Shown: in pieces, positions 1 to 11,974 of the stretch
How the letters are laid out: the number at the start of each line of letters is the position of its first letter
Numbering within the stretch: position 1 is the first letter of the stretch
Assembly (NCBI GenBank): GCA_037176705.1
Contig: CM073887.1
Coordinates: 84,392,348 to 84,456,347, forward strand
Direction of reading: 5' to 3'
Source of the DNA: Molossus alvarezi
Taxonomy: Eukaryota; Chordata; Mammalia; Chiroptera; Molossidae
Length of the DNA: 64,000 bases
Notes under the pieces: model-generated
Told to the model about the DNA's origin: nothing
Seen by the model: only the letters and a program-made list of their open reading frames with translations
The model's database searches: none
Position numbers and translations under genes: made by a program

Positions 1-3000
1 CTCAGATCACAATGGCATGAAACTAGAAATCAATTGGAACAAAAACGTGCAAAGACATTTGAACACATGGAGGCTAAATAGCATGTTATTAAACAATGAA
101 TGGGTTACCAAGGAGATCAAGGAAGAAAGTAAACAATTCCTGGAAACCAATGAAAATGAACACACAACAACACAAAATCTATGGGATGCAGCAAAAGCAG
201 TTCTGAGAGGGAAGTTCATCGCACTACAGGCCTACCTCAAGAAACAAGAAAAAGTTCTAATTGACTGTCTAACCTCACAACTTAAAGAACTAGAAAGCAA
301 ACAAAAATAAAACCCCAGAGCAAGTAGAAGGAAGGAACTAGTAAAGATCAGAGCAGAAATAAATGACATAGAGACCAAGAAAACAATTCAAAGGATCAAT
401 GAAAACAAGAGCTTGTTTTTTGAAAAGATAAACAAGATTGATGGACCCTTAGCTAGACTCACCAAGAAACAAAGAGAGAGAACCCAAATACACAAAATCA
501 TTCAAAATAGAAGTAACAACTGACACCACAGAAATACAAAAGATCGTTAACAACTCTGTGAACAATTATATGGCAAAAAATTCAACAATCTCAGCAAAAT
601 GAACAAATTTCTAGAAACACAAAGTCTCCCAAAACTGGACCGGGAAGAGATAGAAAACTTGAAGAGACCAATAACAACTAAGGAAATAGAAGAGATAATC
701 AAGATTCTCCCAGCAAACAAAAGCCCAGGCCCAGATGGCTTCATGGGGGAGTTTTACCGAACATTCAACATAGAACTAACACCCATTCTCCTCAAACTAT
801 TTCAAAAAATTCAAGACGAAGGAAGACTTCCAAACTGGTTTTACGAGGCCAGCATAATTCTAATTCCAAAACCAGAAAAAGACACTACAAAGCAAGAAAA
901 CAACAGGCCAATATCCCTGATGAACATAGACGCCAAAATCTTGAACAAAATATTAGCAAATCAAATCCAATAATACATCAAAAAAATTATTCACCATGAC
1001 CAAGTGGGATTCATCCCAGGGATGCAAGGCTGGTACATTATTAGCAAATCAATAAATGTGATACACCACATAAACAAAATGAAGGTTACAAACCACATGA
1101 TCATATCAATAGATGCTGAAAAGGCATTCGACAAAATCCAGCATCCATTTCTGATAAAAAAAAAACACTCAGCAATCTGGGAATAGAGGGATCATATCTC
1201 TACATAATAATGGCCATATATGAAAGACCTACAGCTGACGTCATACTCAATGGGGAGAAACTAAAAGCATTTCCCTTAAGAACAGGAACAAGACAGGGAT
1301 GTCCACTTTCACCACTCCTATTTAACATAGTACTGGAATTCTTAGCCACAGCAATCAGACATGAAGAAAAAATAAAAGGCATCCAAATTGGAAAGGAGGA
1401 AGTGAAACTGTCATTATTTGCAGATGACATTATATTATATATAGAAAACCGTAAAGACTTCATCAAAAATCTACTAGACTTAATAAATGAATTTGGCAAA
1501 GTAGCAGGATACAAAATTAACGTTAAGAAATCGACGGCATTCTTATACACCAATGATGAACTCACAGAAAGAGAAACTGAAAAACAATCCCATTTACCAT
1601 CATGGCAAAAAAATTAAGATTCCTAGGAATAAACTTAGCCAAAGAAGTGAAGGACCTATTTGCAGAAAACAACAGGACATTAATAAAAAAATAGAGGAAG
1701 ATATAAAAAAGTGGAAGCACATACCTTGTTCATGGATTGGAAGAATTAACATCATTAAAATGTCCATATTACCCAAAGCAATCTATAGATTCAATGCAAT
1801 CCCCATCAAAATACCAATGACATGTTTCACAGAACTAGAACAAATATTTCAAAAGTTCATATGGAACCAAAAAGACCCCAAATAGCCACAGCAATTTTGA
1901 AAAAGAAGGACAAAGTAGGTGGGATCACATTACCAGATTTCAGGTTATACTACAAAGCGACTATAATCAAAACACCCTGGTCCTGGCACAAGAACAGGAA
2001 TAGAGACCAGTGGAACAGAACAGAGAACCCAGAAATGGACCCAAGGCAATATGCTCAATTAATATTTGACAAAGGAGGCAGGAGCATGCAGTGGAGTAAA
2101 GACAGCCTCTTTAATAAATGATGTTGGAAAATTTAGACAGCTACATGCAAAAAAATGAAACTAGACCATCAACTTACACCATACACAAAAATAAACTCAA
2201 AATGAATAAAAGACTTAAATGTGACCCGTGAATCCATAAAAATTCTAGAAGAAAATGTAGGCATCAAAATTTCGGACATCATATGCAGCAGAATTCTCAC
2301 TGATATATCACCTAAGGTATCAGAAACAAAGGAAAAAATGAACACATGGGACTACATCAAACTCAAAAGCTTCTGCACAGCAAATGAAACAGCCATCAAA
2401 ATGGAAAGGCAACCCACTGTATGGGAGAACATCATTGCCAATGATACATCAGATAAGGAGTTAATTTCCCAAATATATAGAGTGCTCATACAACTCAACA
2501 AAAGGAAGACAAGGAACCCAATTAAAAAACGGGCAGAGGAGCTGAATAGACACCTCTCCAAACAGGACATACAAATGGCCAAGAGACATATGAAGAAATG
2601 CTCAGCATCACTAATCATCAGAGAGATGCAAATTAAAACAACAATGAGGTATCACCTCACACCTGTCAGAATGGCTGCCATCAACAAATCATCAAACTAG
2701 CGTTGGCGAGGTTGTGGAGAAAAGGGGACTCTAGTGCACTGCTGGTGGGAATGCAGACTGGTGCAGCCACTATGGAAAACAATATGGTGTTACCTCAAAA
2801 AATTAAAAATTGAACTGCCATTTGACCCAGTGATTCCACTTCTAGGAATATATCCTAAGAAGCCTGAAACACCAATCAGAAAGAATATATGTACCCCCAT
2901 GTTTGTAGCAGCACTATTTACAATAGCTAAGATCTGGAAACAGCCCAAGTGTCCCATCAGTAGACGAATTGATCAAAAAGCAGTGGTACATATACACAAT

Positions 3001-3138
3001 GGAGTACTATGCAGCTGTAAGAAAGAAAGATCTCTTTGAGACAACATGGAGGGACCTGGAAAGTATTATTTTAAGTGAAACAAGCCAAGCAGAAAAAGAC
3101 AAATACCACATGATCTCACTTATATATGGAATATAATG
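1..3138 (+). pseudogene. L1-A ORF2 remnant (endonuclease/reverse transcriptase), broken
   Basis: ORF2 supplies endonuclease and reverse transcriptase for target-primed reverse transcription. Here it survives as separate open pieces: 17-310, 599-973, 1004-1186, 1210-1617, 1553-1885, 1822-2121, 2221-2700 and 2734-3039. The RT region shows the conserved [18 protein letters not shown] block (about 1280-1340) and an intact catalytic FADD motif (about 1416-1430, [10 protein letters not shown]). The piece 17-310 ends at a stop (LESKQK then stop) where L1-D reads on as KEKC, and L1-B has the same stop. Frameshifts occur near 1160 (an A run) and 1600. The C-terminal MEYYA-like block and the terminal stop lie near 3000-3138. 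It is not translatable as a whole. Confidence 0.9.
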
Positions 3139-3288
3139 AATATGACAGTCTGAGGAATAGGGTAGACCCAGAAACACGGAAGTAGGGTACAGACTGACAA
3201 CCCTTAGAAGAGGGGATGGTGGAGGGTGGGAAGAGATAAACCACAGAACTTAGATGCAGGTATGCATAACCAATGGACATGGACAACA

Positions 3289-3335
3289 ATGTGGGGGGAG
3301 GATGGGCATGGGGCGGGGGGGATGGGGAGGAGGAT
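3289..3335 (+). other. G-rich, quadruplex-prone tract in L1-A 3' UTR
   Basis: Several runs of three to seven G lie close together (GTGGGGGGAGGATGGG, then GGGGCGGGGGGG, then GGGG), enough for an intramolecular G-quadruplex. The same place in L1-B (about 16720-16750), L1-C (about 22855-22960) and L1-E (about 62505-62630) is also purine- and G-rich. G-rich tracts are a known feature of mammalian L1 3' UTRs. Confidence 0.7.
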
Positions 3336-3394
3336 GTCAATGGGGTAATAAAGGAGAAACATCTGTAACAAAAATAAAATAAAATAAAAAAAAT

Positions 3395-3436
3395 TTGAGG
3401 TCAACACTCTAATCACTGAGCCAAACTGGCCAGGGC
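3395..3436 (-). repeat. Ves SINE head fragment at the L1-A/L1-D junction
   Basis: The reverse complement reads as the SINE 5' end (CCCTGGCCAGTTTGGCTCAG and the A box) for about 40 bases and then stops where the L1-A tail begins. The simplest reading is that a Ves SINE inserted in L1-D and L1-A then inserted in the SINE, pushing the rest of the SINE left of the window. Confidence 0.75.
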
Positions 3437-6400
3437 TCTATACCCATTTTTAAAGCAGATTATTTGTCTTCCTTTTATTGAGTTGTATGAGTACTTTATG
3501 TATTTTGGAAATTAATTCCTTATCTGATGTATCGTTGGCAATTTTGCTTTCCCATATAGTGGGATCCCCTTCCATTTTGATGGAGAGCTTATTTCTTTTG
3601 CTGTGCAGAAGCTTTTTAGTTTGATGTAGTCTCATGTGTTTATTTTTTTCCTTTGTTTCTTTTGCCTTAAGCGTGGTATCAATGAAAATTCTGCTGTGTG
3701 TGATGACTGAAATTTTGTTGCCTACGTTTTCTTCTGGGATTTTTATGGGTCCGTGAGTCACATTTAAGTCTTTTATCCATTTTGAGTTTATTTTTGTGTA
3801 TGGTGTAAATTGGTGGTCTAGCTTCATTTTTTTTTTTTGCATGTAGCTGTCCAATTTTTCAAACAACATTTATTGAAGAGGCTGTCTTTACTCCTTTGCC
3901 ACCTTTGTCAAATACTAATTGAGCATAATGTCTTGGGTCAGTTTCTGGGTTCTCTGTTCTGTTCCATTGATCTATATGCCTGTTCTTGTGCCAGTACCAG
4001 GATATTTTGATTATAATGTCTTTGTAGTAAACCTGATATCTGATATTATGATTCCTCCCACTTTGTTTTTCTTTTACAAGATTGCTGTGGCTATTCAGGG
4101 TCTTTTTTGGTTCCATATAAACTTTTGAAGTATTTGTTCTAATTCTGTGAAATATGTTGTTGGTATTTTGATGGGGATTGCATTGAATCTATAGATTGCT
4201 TTGGGTAGTATGGACATTTTAATTATGTTAATTCTTCCAGTTCATGAACAAGGTATATGCTTCCACATTTTAATGTCTTTGTCTATTTTTTTTTTTTAAA
4301 GAGGTTTTCTGTGAATAGGTCTCTTACTTCTTTGGTTCATTTTATTCCTCGGTATCTTAATTTTTTTGCTGCAATGGTAAATGGGATTTTTTTTTTTTAC
4401 TTTCTCTTTCTGTGAGTTCATTGTTGGTGTGTAAGAATGCCATAGATTTCTTGATGTTAATTTTGTATCCTCCTACTTTGCCAAATTTACTTATTAAATC
4501 TAGTAGTTTTTTGATGAAGTCTTTAGGGTTTTCTATGTACAGTATCATGTCATTTGCAAATAATGACACTTTCACTTCCTCTTTTCCAGTGTAGATCCCT
4601 TTTATGTTTTCTTCATGTCTAATTGCTATGGCTAAGACTTCCAGTACTACGTTGAATATAAGTGGCAAAAGTGGACATCACTGTCTTGTTCCTTTTCTTA
4701 AGGGAAATGCTTTTAATTTTTGCCCATTGAGTATGATGTTGGCCATAGGCTTTTTAATATATAGCCTTTATTATGTCGAGATATGTTCCCTCTGTTCTGA
4801 CATTGCTGAGCGTTTTTATCAGAAATGGGTGCCAGATTTTGTCAAATGCTTTTTCAGCTTCTATTGATATGATCATATAATTTTCATCTTTCATTTTGTT
4901 TATGTGGTGTTATCACATTTATTGATTTGCGGATATTGTACCATCCTTGCATCCCTGGGATGAATTACACTTGGTCATGATGAATAACTCTTTTGATGTA
5001 TGCTGGATTCGAAATGCTAATATTTTGTTAAGGATTTTGGCATCTATGTTCATCAGGGATATTGGCCTGTAGTTTTATTTCTTTGTAGTGTCTTTATCTG
5101 GTTTTGGAATTACAGTTGTGCTGGCCTCATAAAATGAGTTTGAAAGTCTTCCATCTTCTTGGATTTTTTGGAATAGTTTGAGGAGAATGGGTGTTAGATC
5201 TTCTTTGAATGTTCCGTAAAACTACCCTGTGAAGTCGTCTGAGCCTGGGCTTTTGTTTGCTTGGAGTTTCTTGATTATATCTTTAATTTTTAAAATTGTT
5301 ATCGGTCTGTTCAAGTTTTCTATCTCTTCCCTCTTCAGTTTTGGAATACAGTGTGTTTCTAGAAATGTGTCCATTTCACCTAGATTGTCCAATATGGTGG
5401 CGTATAATTGTTCATAGTATGTTTTAATGATCCTTTGTATTTCTGTGATGTAATTTGTTACTTCTCTTTCATTTCTGATTTTGTTTATTTGGGTCCTTTC
5501 TCTCTGTTTTTTAGTGAGTCTGGCTAAAGGTCCATTATTCTCGTTTATCTTTTCAAAGAACCAACTCTTTGTTTCATTGATCTTTTGAATTTTTTTTTAG
5601 TTTCTATGTCATTTATTTCTGCTCTGACCTTTACTATTTCTTTCCTTCTACTTGTTCTGCATTTTTCTTTTTGTTTACTTTCTAGTTCTTTAAGTTGTAG
5701 GGTTAGATACCTAATTAGGAATTTTTCTTGTTTCTTGAGGTAGGCCTGTAGTGTTATGAACTTCCCTCTCAGGACTTCTTTCACTGAATCCTATAGATTT
5801 TGTTTTGTTTTGTATTTATTTTCATTGGTTTCCAAGAAGTTTTTAATTTCCTCCTTGATCTCCTTGGTAACCCATTTGTTGTTTAATAACATGCTATTTA
5901 GACTCCATGTGTTTGAATGTTTTTGAGTGTTCTTTTGTAATTGATTTCTAATTTTGTGCCATTGTGATCTGAGAAGATGCTTGATATAATTTCAGTCTTC
6001 TTGAACTTGTAGACTTAGTTTGTGCCCTAACATGTGGTCTATATTTAAGAATATCCCATGTGAACTTGAGTAGAATGTGAATTCTGCAATTTTGGGGTAT
6101 AATTCTCTATAGATATTTATTAAATCCATTTGTTCTAGTGCATCATTTAGAGTCTCTGTTTCCTTATTAATTTTTTGTCTAGAGGATACATCCAGTGATG
6201 TCAGCAGGGTATTGAAGTCCCCTGCTATGATTGTATTGCTATTGATATCTCCTTTGAAGTCCTCCAGAAGTTTTTAAATGTATGTTGGTGCTCCTATATT
6301 GGGTGCATATATGTTTACCAATGTTATATCCTCCTGTTGGGTAGACCCTTTCAATATTATGTGGTGGCCTTCTCTGTCTCCAGTTATGGCCTTCATTTTG

Positions 6401-6649
6401 AAGTCTGTTTTATTAGATATGAGTATTGCTACCCCAGCTTTTTTTTCCCTTTATATTTGCTTGGAAGATTGTTTTCCATCCCTTCACTTTCAATCTATGT
6501 GAGTCTTTTGTTGTGAGGTAGGTCTCTTGTAAACAACATATATATGAGTCATTCTTTTCTATCCATCCAGCTACTCTGTGTCTTTTGATTGGATCATTTA
6601 ATCCATTTACATTTAAGATTATTATTGATATATGCTTATATATTGCCAT
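3437..6649 (-). pseudogene. L1-D ORF2 remnant, catalytic Asp substituted
   Basis: ORF2 starts at the ATG at 6649 (MAIYKHISIIILNVNGLN) and keeps an endonuclease N-terminus with the QET active-site Glu (CCLQETYL). The frame breaks repeatedly: 6649-6413, 5784-5545, 4668-4357, 4116-3859 and 3869-3450 are separate open pieces. The RT box reads [10 protein letters not shown] instead of FADD, so one metal-binding aspartate is asparagine; a polymerase with this change should be inactive. C-terminal blocks ([30 protein letters not shown]) are recognisable. The element is dead by substitution as well as by frameshift. Confidence 0.88.
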
Positions 6650-6694
6650 TTTAATTTATTATGATTATGTTTCTCTTCCTATTTCTTCTGGTTA

Positions 6695-7658
6695 TTACAG
6701 CAGTCCTTTTAACATTTCTTGCATTGCTGGTTTCATGGTAATATAGTCCCTTAGCCTTTTTTTTTTTTTTTTTTGGTCTGGGAAGCTCTTTATTTCACCT
6801 TCTATTTTGAATGTTAGCCTTGCTGGATAGTGTAGTCTTGCATTCAGATTCTTGTTTTTTATTACCTTGATTACTGCATGCCATTCTTTTCTGGCCTGTA
6901 GTGTTTCTGTTGAGAAGTCAGCTGATACCCCTATGGGGTTTCCTTTGTACGTAACCTGTTGCTTATCTCTTGCTGGCTTTAGGATTCTCTCTTTGTCTTC
7001 AATTTTTGGCATTTTAATTATTATGTGCCTTGGTGTGGGCCTCTTTGAGTTCTTCTTACTTGGGGCTCTCTGTGCTTCTTGAACTTGTATGCCTTTTTCC
7101 TTCACCAATTTATGAAAGTTTTCTGTCACTGTTTCTTCAAATATATTCACTAACCCTTGCTCATTTCCTTTTTCTTCTGGAACTCCTATGATGTGGATGT
7201 TGATACTTTTCATATTGTCCCACAGTTTTTTACACTGTCTTCCTGGTTGTTGTTGTTTGTTTGTTTGTTTGTTTGTTTTTCATTGTTTTTTATTTCTGGT
7301 TCTCTCATTGGGTGGTTTTTTCTACCCTGTCTTCTAATTCACTGATCTAATCCTTGGCTTCCTCTACTCTGCTGTTTAGTCCTTCCAATGTGTTCTTTGT
7401 TTCTGCTATATCATTCTTCACCTCTGCTTGATGGTTTTTTGTTTCCAATTGGTTGATTTTCAATGTTTCTGTATTTTTACTCATGCTGTTGAGCTCTTTA
7501 CTTATGCTGTTGAGGTCTTCACTCATGCTGTTGAATTTCCTCATAATCATTACTCTGAACTCTATCTCTGATGTCTTGTTTAATTCCATTTTATTTATAT
7601 TTTCTTCTGTAGAATTCGCCTTGTCTTTCATTTGGGATTTGTTTCTTTGTTTCACCAT
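6695..7658 (-). pseudogene. L1-D ORF1 remnant (RNA-binding chaperone)
   Basis: L1 ORF1 makes a trimeric RNA-binding protein that packages L1 RNA in the cytoplasm. The open piece 7658-7347 is a Lys/Glu-rich N-terminal segment with heptad-like repeats (FNSMSEDLNSISKELNSM), consistent with the coiled coil. The piece 7213-6695 is the RNA-recognition and C-terminal part, with IIGVPEEKGNEQG and RPTPRHIIIKMPKI followed by KERIL. The two parts are in different frames across about 7214-7346. The stop at 6695 is followed 45 bases on by the ORF2 ATG, the usual L1 spacing. Confidence 0.88.
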
Positions 7659-8655
7659 TCTGGCTGTCCCAGTGGGTTTTGGAGCCTTAACAATTTTCCC
7701 TGTGGGTGTTGGTGTTCTGCTGATTGTGGTTCCCTCTACTGGGTTTGGATGAGTGTGGGAGGACCCATGTTAAACACCACTGTCAAGTCTTACTTTCCTG
7801 GGTAGACTTGCAGGCCAAGCAAAGGTCCAATTATCCTCTATCTTCTGCTTGCAAGCTATTAGTCTCAGCTACTTGATGAGCCTTGGGTTGTAGCCCTCAG
7901 CTGAATGAAAAATCCCTCGAATGTACAGGGAATGAGGATTCCCGGTGGGCTCAGCAATTGCTTGCTGGTAGTCTCTAGTTGTTAATGAGCCTCAATGTGC
8001 ATTTCTCTGGACTGGTCTGGTGGTGTTAAATTCCTGAGAGAGAGGCTGTTGTTTCTCCCCAGAGTTCTGGGAAGGGGCTCTTTGAGTAATATGGCTACTG
8101 TCCTATGAGGGGGTGATTCAGTATAAAACTCCTGGGTCCTCCTTCACAACTCTCTCCTGAGCCACACCCCCGATTCTCTTCACACAGTTCTAGTCCAGTT
8201 TGCCCTCCATCTGTGGGAGCCCAAGGTGAGTGGCTGTAGCTGTTTTAGTGCTCTCACCCTTCAGGGAACTGCCATTTTTTCCTGAACCTCTCCATGCTGG
8301 ACCAAGCCTCAGCTGTGGTGATCTCAGCCAGATGTTATGCAGGTGCCTTTCCTGTTCCGCCACTCTGTGCTGTGGATCTAACTTTGGGTTTCAACCCCTG
8401 ACTTTTCAGAAGGAATTGCTCACAGCTAAAACAGCCCTCAGCTGCTGTCTGTGGGCTCCCAGACCGCCCTCTCACACCTCCGCAGTTCCAACAAAGCTCG
8501 ATTTGTTGTTCTCTTTCTGAACCTGGTTATAAGGGTTGTCTCCAGCTGCTTTCAGTTGGGTTATCCCAATGATTTGTCTTTATTTTAGTTGTAATTCCAT
8601 TTTGGCCTTCAGAGATGGTCTGTGTAGCTTCCATTCACTCTGCCGCCATTTTTTT
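7659..8655 (-). promoter_or_regulatory. L1-D 5' UTR with YY1-like site at the 5' end
   Basis: About 1 kb upstream of ORF1, richer in G+C than the ORFs, running to the element's 5' boundary. On the minus strand the first bases read AAAATGGCGGC (8652-8642), a YY1-type motif; human L1 uses a YY1 site near its 5' end to position transcription initiation. Role here is by analogy. The boundary is set by the adjacent Ves TSD. Confidence 0.6.
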
Positions 8656-8932
8656 CAATTACAGTTATTTTATTTTACTTTTTTATTTTTTTATTTTTTT
8701 GCATTTTTTGTTCAGACAGAGCGGGAGGGAGAGAGAGGAAGAGAGAGAGAGAGAAACATCGATGTGAAGGGACACATCGAGTGGCTGCCACCTGCACGAC
8801 CAACCAGGGCCGGGGACAAACTGCAACTGAGGTACGTGCCCTTAGCGGGAACCGAACCCGGGTCTCTCTGTACCGCAGGCCGACGCTCTAACCGCTGAGC
8901 CAAACCGGCCAGGGCCAATTACAGTTATTTTA
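8656..8932 (-). repeat. Ves SINE with perfect 17-bp TSD
   Basis: The SINE body is 8673-8915 on the minus strand. TSDs CAATTACAGTTATTTTA lie at 8656-8672 and 8916-8932. In reverse complement it opens CCCTGGCCGGTTTGGCTCAG, has a B box (GGTTCGGTTCC), then the CT-rich segment and a T/A-rich tail. It sits at the 5' boundary of L1-D and is one of the better-preserved copies, close in sequence to the copy at 12105. Confidence 0.9.
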
Positions 8933-9300
8933 AAGCTCAACTCTGATACCTCAAATATCTGCATGCCCATGGATATGTTTCTAATGTGTTTTTTTCTCTT
9001 GACTTTTGTCCCATTCTCTCTGCATTTCTGTTTTTCATTAACTACCAGACATAATAGAAGAACATGGAAAAGATCATTTGAGACTCTGAATGTTGTTATC
9101 TTCCTCCAAGAAAACTTACTTTTACTACTGCCTAAGCCAGGAGCACCAGCCATCTCAGCTTGTAGTTATCCAATTAGAAATTTAGATAATTTGGAAAGGT
9201 CCTGCTGTCCCTGAGAGAAGGCCAGTTTAGTACTGAGTCACTTACTCCTAGTGTACAGCCCTTTAGGCATCTGAAATAAAAGTCTAGGTTGTTTACTAGG
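8933..9300. other. Unique AT-rich DNA
   Basis: No repeat or exon recognised. Open frames on both strands (for example 8842-9153 minus, 8963-9214 plus) resemble nothing I know and overlap each other. Confidence 0.5.
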
Positions 9301-9800
9301 GTTTTCTATTTTTTTAAATTGTGGTGAAATATTTATATAAATATCTATATATAAAACAAAATTTTTCATCTAAACCATTTTAAAAATGTACAGTTCAGTG
9401 GCATTGTTTATTCACGTTATGTGCAACTACCTCCTCTACCCATCCACAGAACTCTTTCCATCTTGCAAAACTGAAAATCTGTGCCCATTAAATGACTCCC
9501 CATTCCCCCCTCCCCTCTGTCCTTGGCAACCACCATTCTCCTTTCTGTCTCTGTGAATTTGCCCACTCTAGGTATCTCATATAAATGGAATCATGCACTA
9601 TTTGTCTTCTTCTGATTGGCTTATTTCACTCAGCATAGTGTCCTCGAGGTTATCCATGTTGTATCATGTGTCAAGATTTCCTTCCTTTTTAAGGATGAAT
9701 AATATTTTATTGTGTGCATATACCACATTTTGTTTATTCATTCATCTGCTGGACATTTGGGTTGTTTTCATCTTTGGGCTATGGACATGGATATACAAAT
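9301..9800 (-). repeat. Ancient L1 (L1M-type) 3' fragment
   Basis: Contains hallmarks of mammalian L1M 3' ends in antisense: TGTACAGTTCAGTGGCATT, CTTGGCAACCACCATTCT, ATAAATGGAATCATGCA, TTTCACTCAGCATA and GGACATTTGGGTTGTTT. It is clearly more diverged than L1-A to L1-E. Confidence 0.8.
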
Positions 9801-10099
9801 ATGATCCTTACTTCTTAAGAGACCCTGAACTCCAACTGTGTCTCCCCAGTCCTTGAAATGGCCAAAGCTCTTCTCAGCCTCTCAGTTCCAGCTTTAGAAC
9901 TAGAATACGCCTCAAGAGGTACAGCACTGCCAGAAACCGAACGCCCTGCTCCAGGCTTCCCTTCTCTCTGGAACTTGGAGCCTTAATAACTCTCCATTAT
10001 CTTCAAACAGTTGGTTTTTGTAAAATTTCATCCAGTTTTCCTAAGTATTCCCAACAGAATGATTGGTCTGCTACAAGCTAGTCCATCATAGCTAGAAGC

Positions 10100-10275
10100 A
10101 TATGTGTCCATATCATTTTAATTTGCATCTCTCTTGTTATTCATGAGGTTAAGCATCTTTTCTTATATTTAAATGTCATTTGTATTTTCCTTGAAATCCT
10201 TTCCCATTTTTCTACTGGGTCTTTCTTCTTATTGATTTGTAGACATCTGTTACACGTCTGAGAACTTAGGCTTTT
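10100..10275 (-). repeat. Ancient L1 fragment
   Basis: ATTTTAATTTGCATCTC, GAGGTTAAGCATCTTTTC and a CCCATTTTTCTACTGGGT-like block match the antisense of the ORF2 end/3' UTR of old L1s. Probably the continuation of the fragment at 9301-9800. Flanking 9801-10099 and 10276-10712 hold nothing recognised. Confidence 0.65.
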
Positions 10276-10712
10276 GTCTTTGCCCTAGAAACAGCTTTCT
10301 GAGGTCAGTTCCAACTTAGCAGAATCACTTTTACCTCTGGGACTTGGTTTATTCATCCATGAAACAGAGGAAAAGGCTGGACTTCGCTACATGATCTCAG
10401 TTTCCTTTTGATCTGTCATTCATGACTCAATTATCTCCTTCTATGTACACAGACCAAAAAATGGAGGGAAGAAGGTTATTGAGCCAAAAAATCCTTCCGG
10501 CATCCTGCCTCCACATTCCACTGTAAATATCTATCAAATGCTGTTCTCTGGCTTCAGAAGCATTGATCACTGTGACAGGAAATAGAAACAGGGAACTCAA
10601 TGTCTGTGCCTTTAGACCCAGGGCCTCAGCAACATAGCACAAAGCCACACTTGCTAAGCTTCAGTCATCCACATGAGTTTTGCATTATTATTTACTTATA
10701 TGTTTCCAGTAA

Positions 10713-11003
10713 GTTGACTCACTTGGTTCTTCTTCTGTTTGTTTTTGTTAATCCTCACCTGAGGATATTTTTCCATTGATTTTTAGAGAGAGTGGAAGGG
10801 AGGGAGGGGAAGAGAGAAAGAAACATCAATGTGAAAGTGACACATCGATCAATTGGTTGCCTCCTGCATGACCCCAACCAGGGTCAGGATCAAACCTGCA
10901 ACCCAGATACATGGCCTTGACTGGGAATCAAACCCGTCACCCTTTGGTTCTTGGGCTGACGCTCTAACCATTAAACCACACCGGCCAGGGTTTGACTCAC
11001 TTG
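10713..11003 (-). repeat. Ves SINE, older copy, TSD about 12 bp
   Basis: SINE body about 10726-10990; the motif TTGACTCACTTG flanks it at about 10714-10725 and 10992-11003. The internal ATCCTCACCTGAGGATATTT motif (antisense of the tail), a GA-rich stretch and the head (CCTGGCCGGTGTGG in reverse complement) are present. It differs from the 8673 copy at many sites, so it belongs to another subfamily or is older. Confidence 0.85.
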
Positions 11004-11849
11004 TTTTTAATCTAAATACCTTTAGCCTCATCCTAAAAATAATGTACGTGAAATCACAGGTTTGCTGCGGTAAGACATTTTTTTCAGATGTAGAGTCACA
11101 CAAACAAATAACAATTATAATTTTGAATGGTTTTTTTGTGGACCCCCTCAATCATTTGTGAGCAGCCACCTTAGGATCTCTGGTCCAGTGGCCAAGTCTG
11201 CCAGGTGCAGCCAGAACACCCAGAGCCTCCACCCACTCGCTGGAAAACTTTGCCCAAGCATCATTTAGTTGTTACTCATTATCACTGGGGTACTGCCAGT
11301 GGATCCCCACACAGAAGCAGAACCCTCTTGCTTTGTGGCTGTGGGTTGATTTTGTACTGAAGTGTTTGCAGCCTTTGATGAACGGTGGCCTAGGACGAAC
11401 CCCAGACAGCGGCAATTTGCTGCCGCTACCACCTGAAGTCCTGGGAAATGTGCTTCTTTCATTTGCTGTGCTCTTGCAATGGAAAACCTCTCTTTTTCTT
11501 CTTCTGTGGTTGGTTATTGCTTTTAGCCCAGAGCCATCACAAGACTCAGAGAGCAAAGATACAGCAGGAGCCATAAAATAAAGTATAAAGTCCAAAATGG
11601 AATGCACTTAAAGTGAGCTCCAAGTGAAAAATAGGTAACTCTTTAAAGCTGTTTCATAAAAGAAACCACCAGCCCAATATATCATTGGATCTTTTAAACT
11701 GTGCCACCTGAATAGAATTAATTCTGATTTTTTATGTGACCAGAGCAACTCATATGTTTGAGGAGTTGTATTGTCTCTGTGACAGACATTAACTAACTTA
11801 CTACTTCTGTCTGTTTGGGAGTACATTTCATTTCTTGGGCTAATATATA
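11004..11849. other. Unique DNA, no gene recognised
   Basis: Overlapping open frames on both strands at 11265-11607 cover a somewhat GC-richer patch, but none matches a protein family I know. Confidence 0.4.
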
Positions 11850-11974
11850 TTAATGAAGCCCCCTTATTCGTGGTTTTCCTTTCCACAGTTCATTAACGCT
11901 GGTCAACCGTGGTTAGAAAATATTAAATAGAAAATCCAGAAATAAACAATTAGTAAGTTTTAAATTGCGTTACC

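Larger units (their letters stand above)
1..3393 (+). mobile_element. LINE-1 copy L1-A, 5' part outside window
   Basis: A young LINE-1 on the plus strand that enters from the left edge in the endonuclease/RT linker of ORF2. It runs through reverse transcriptase and the C-terminal region, a 3' UTR with a G-rich tract, and an A-rich tail at about 3364-3393. The first roughly 390 bases match L1-B from 13454 onward almost base for base. The 3' end abuts a minus-strand Ves SINE fragment, so this L1 probably inserted into that SINE. The left target-site duplication would lie outside the window. Confidence 0.93.
3437..8655 (-). mobile_element. LINE-1 copy L1-D, near full length but cut at the 3' side
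   Basis: Reading right to left it has a 5' UTR (about 8655-7659), ORF1 (7658-6695), a 45-bp inter-ORF spacer, and ORF2 from the ATG at 6649 to 3437, where it is interrupted in the C-terminal region by the Ves fragment. The missing 3' end lies beyond the window if the nesting model is right. The 5' end carries a YY1-like motif next to the element boundary, as expected of a complete L1 5' UTR. Divergence, frameshifts and stops make it older than L1-A. Confidence 0.9.
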
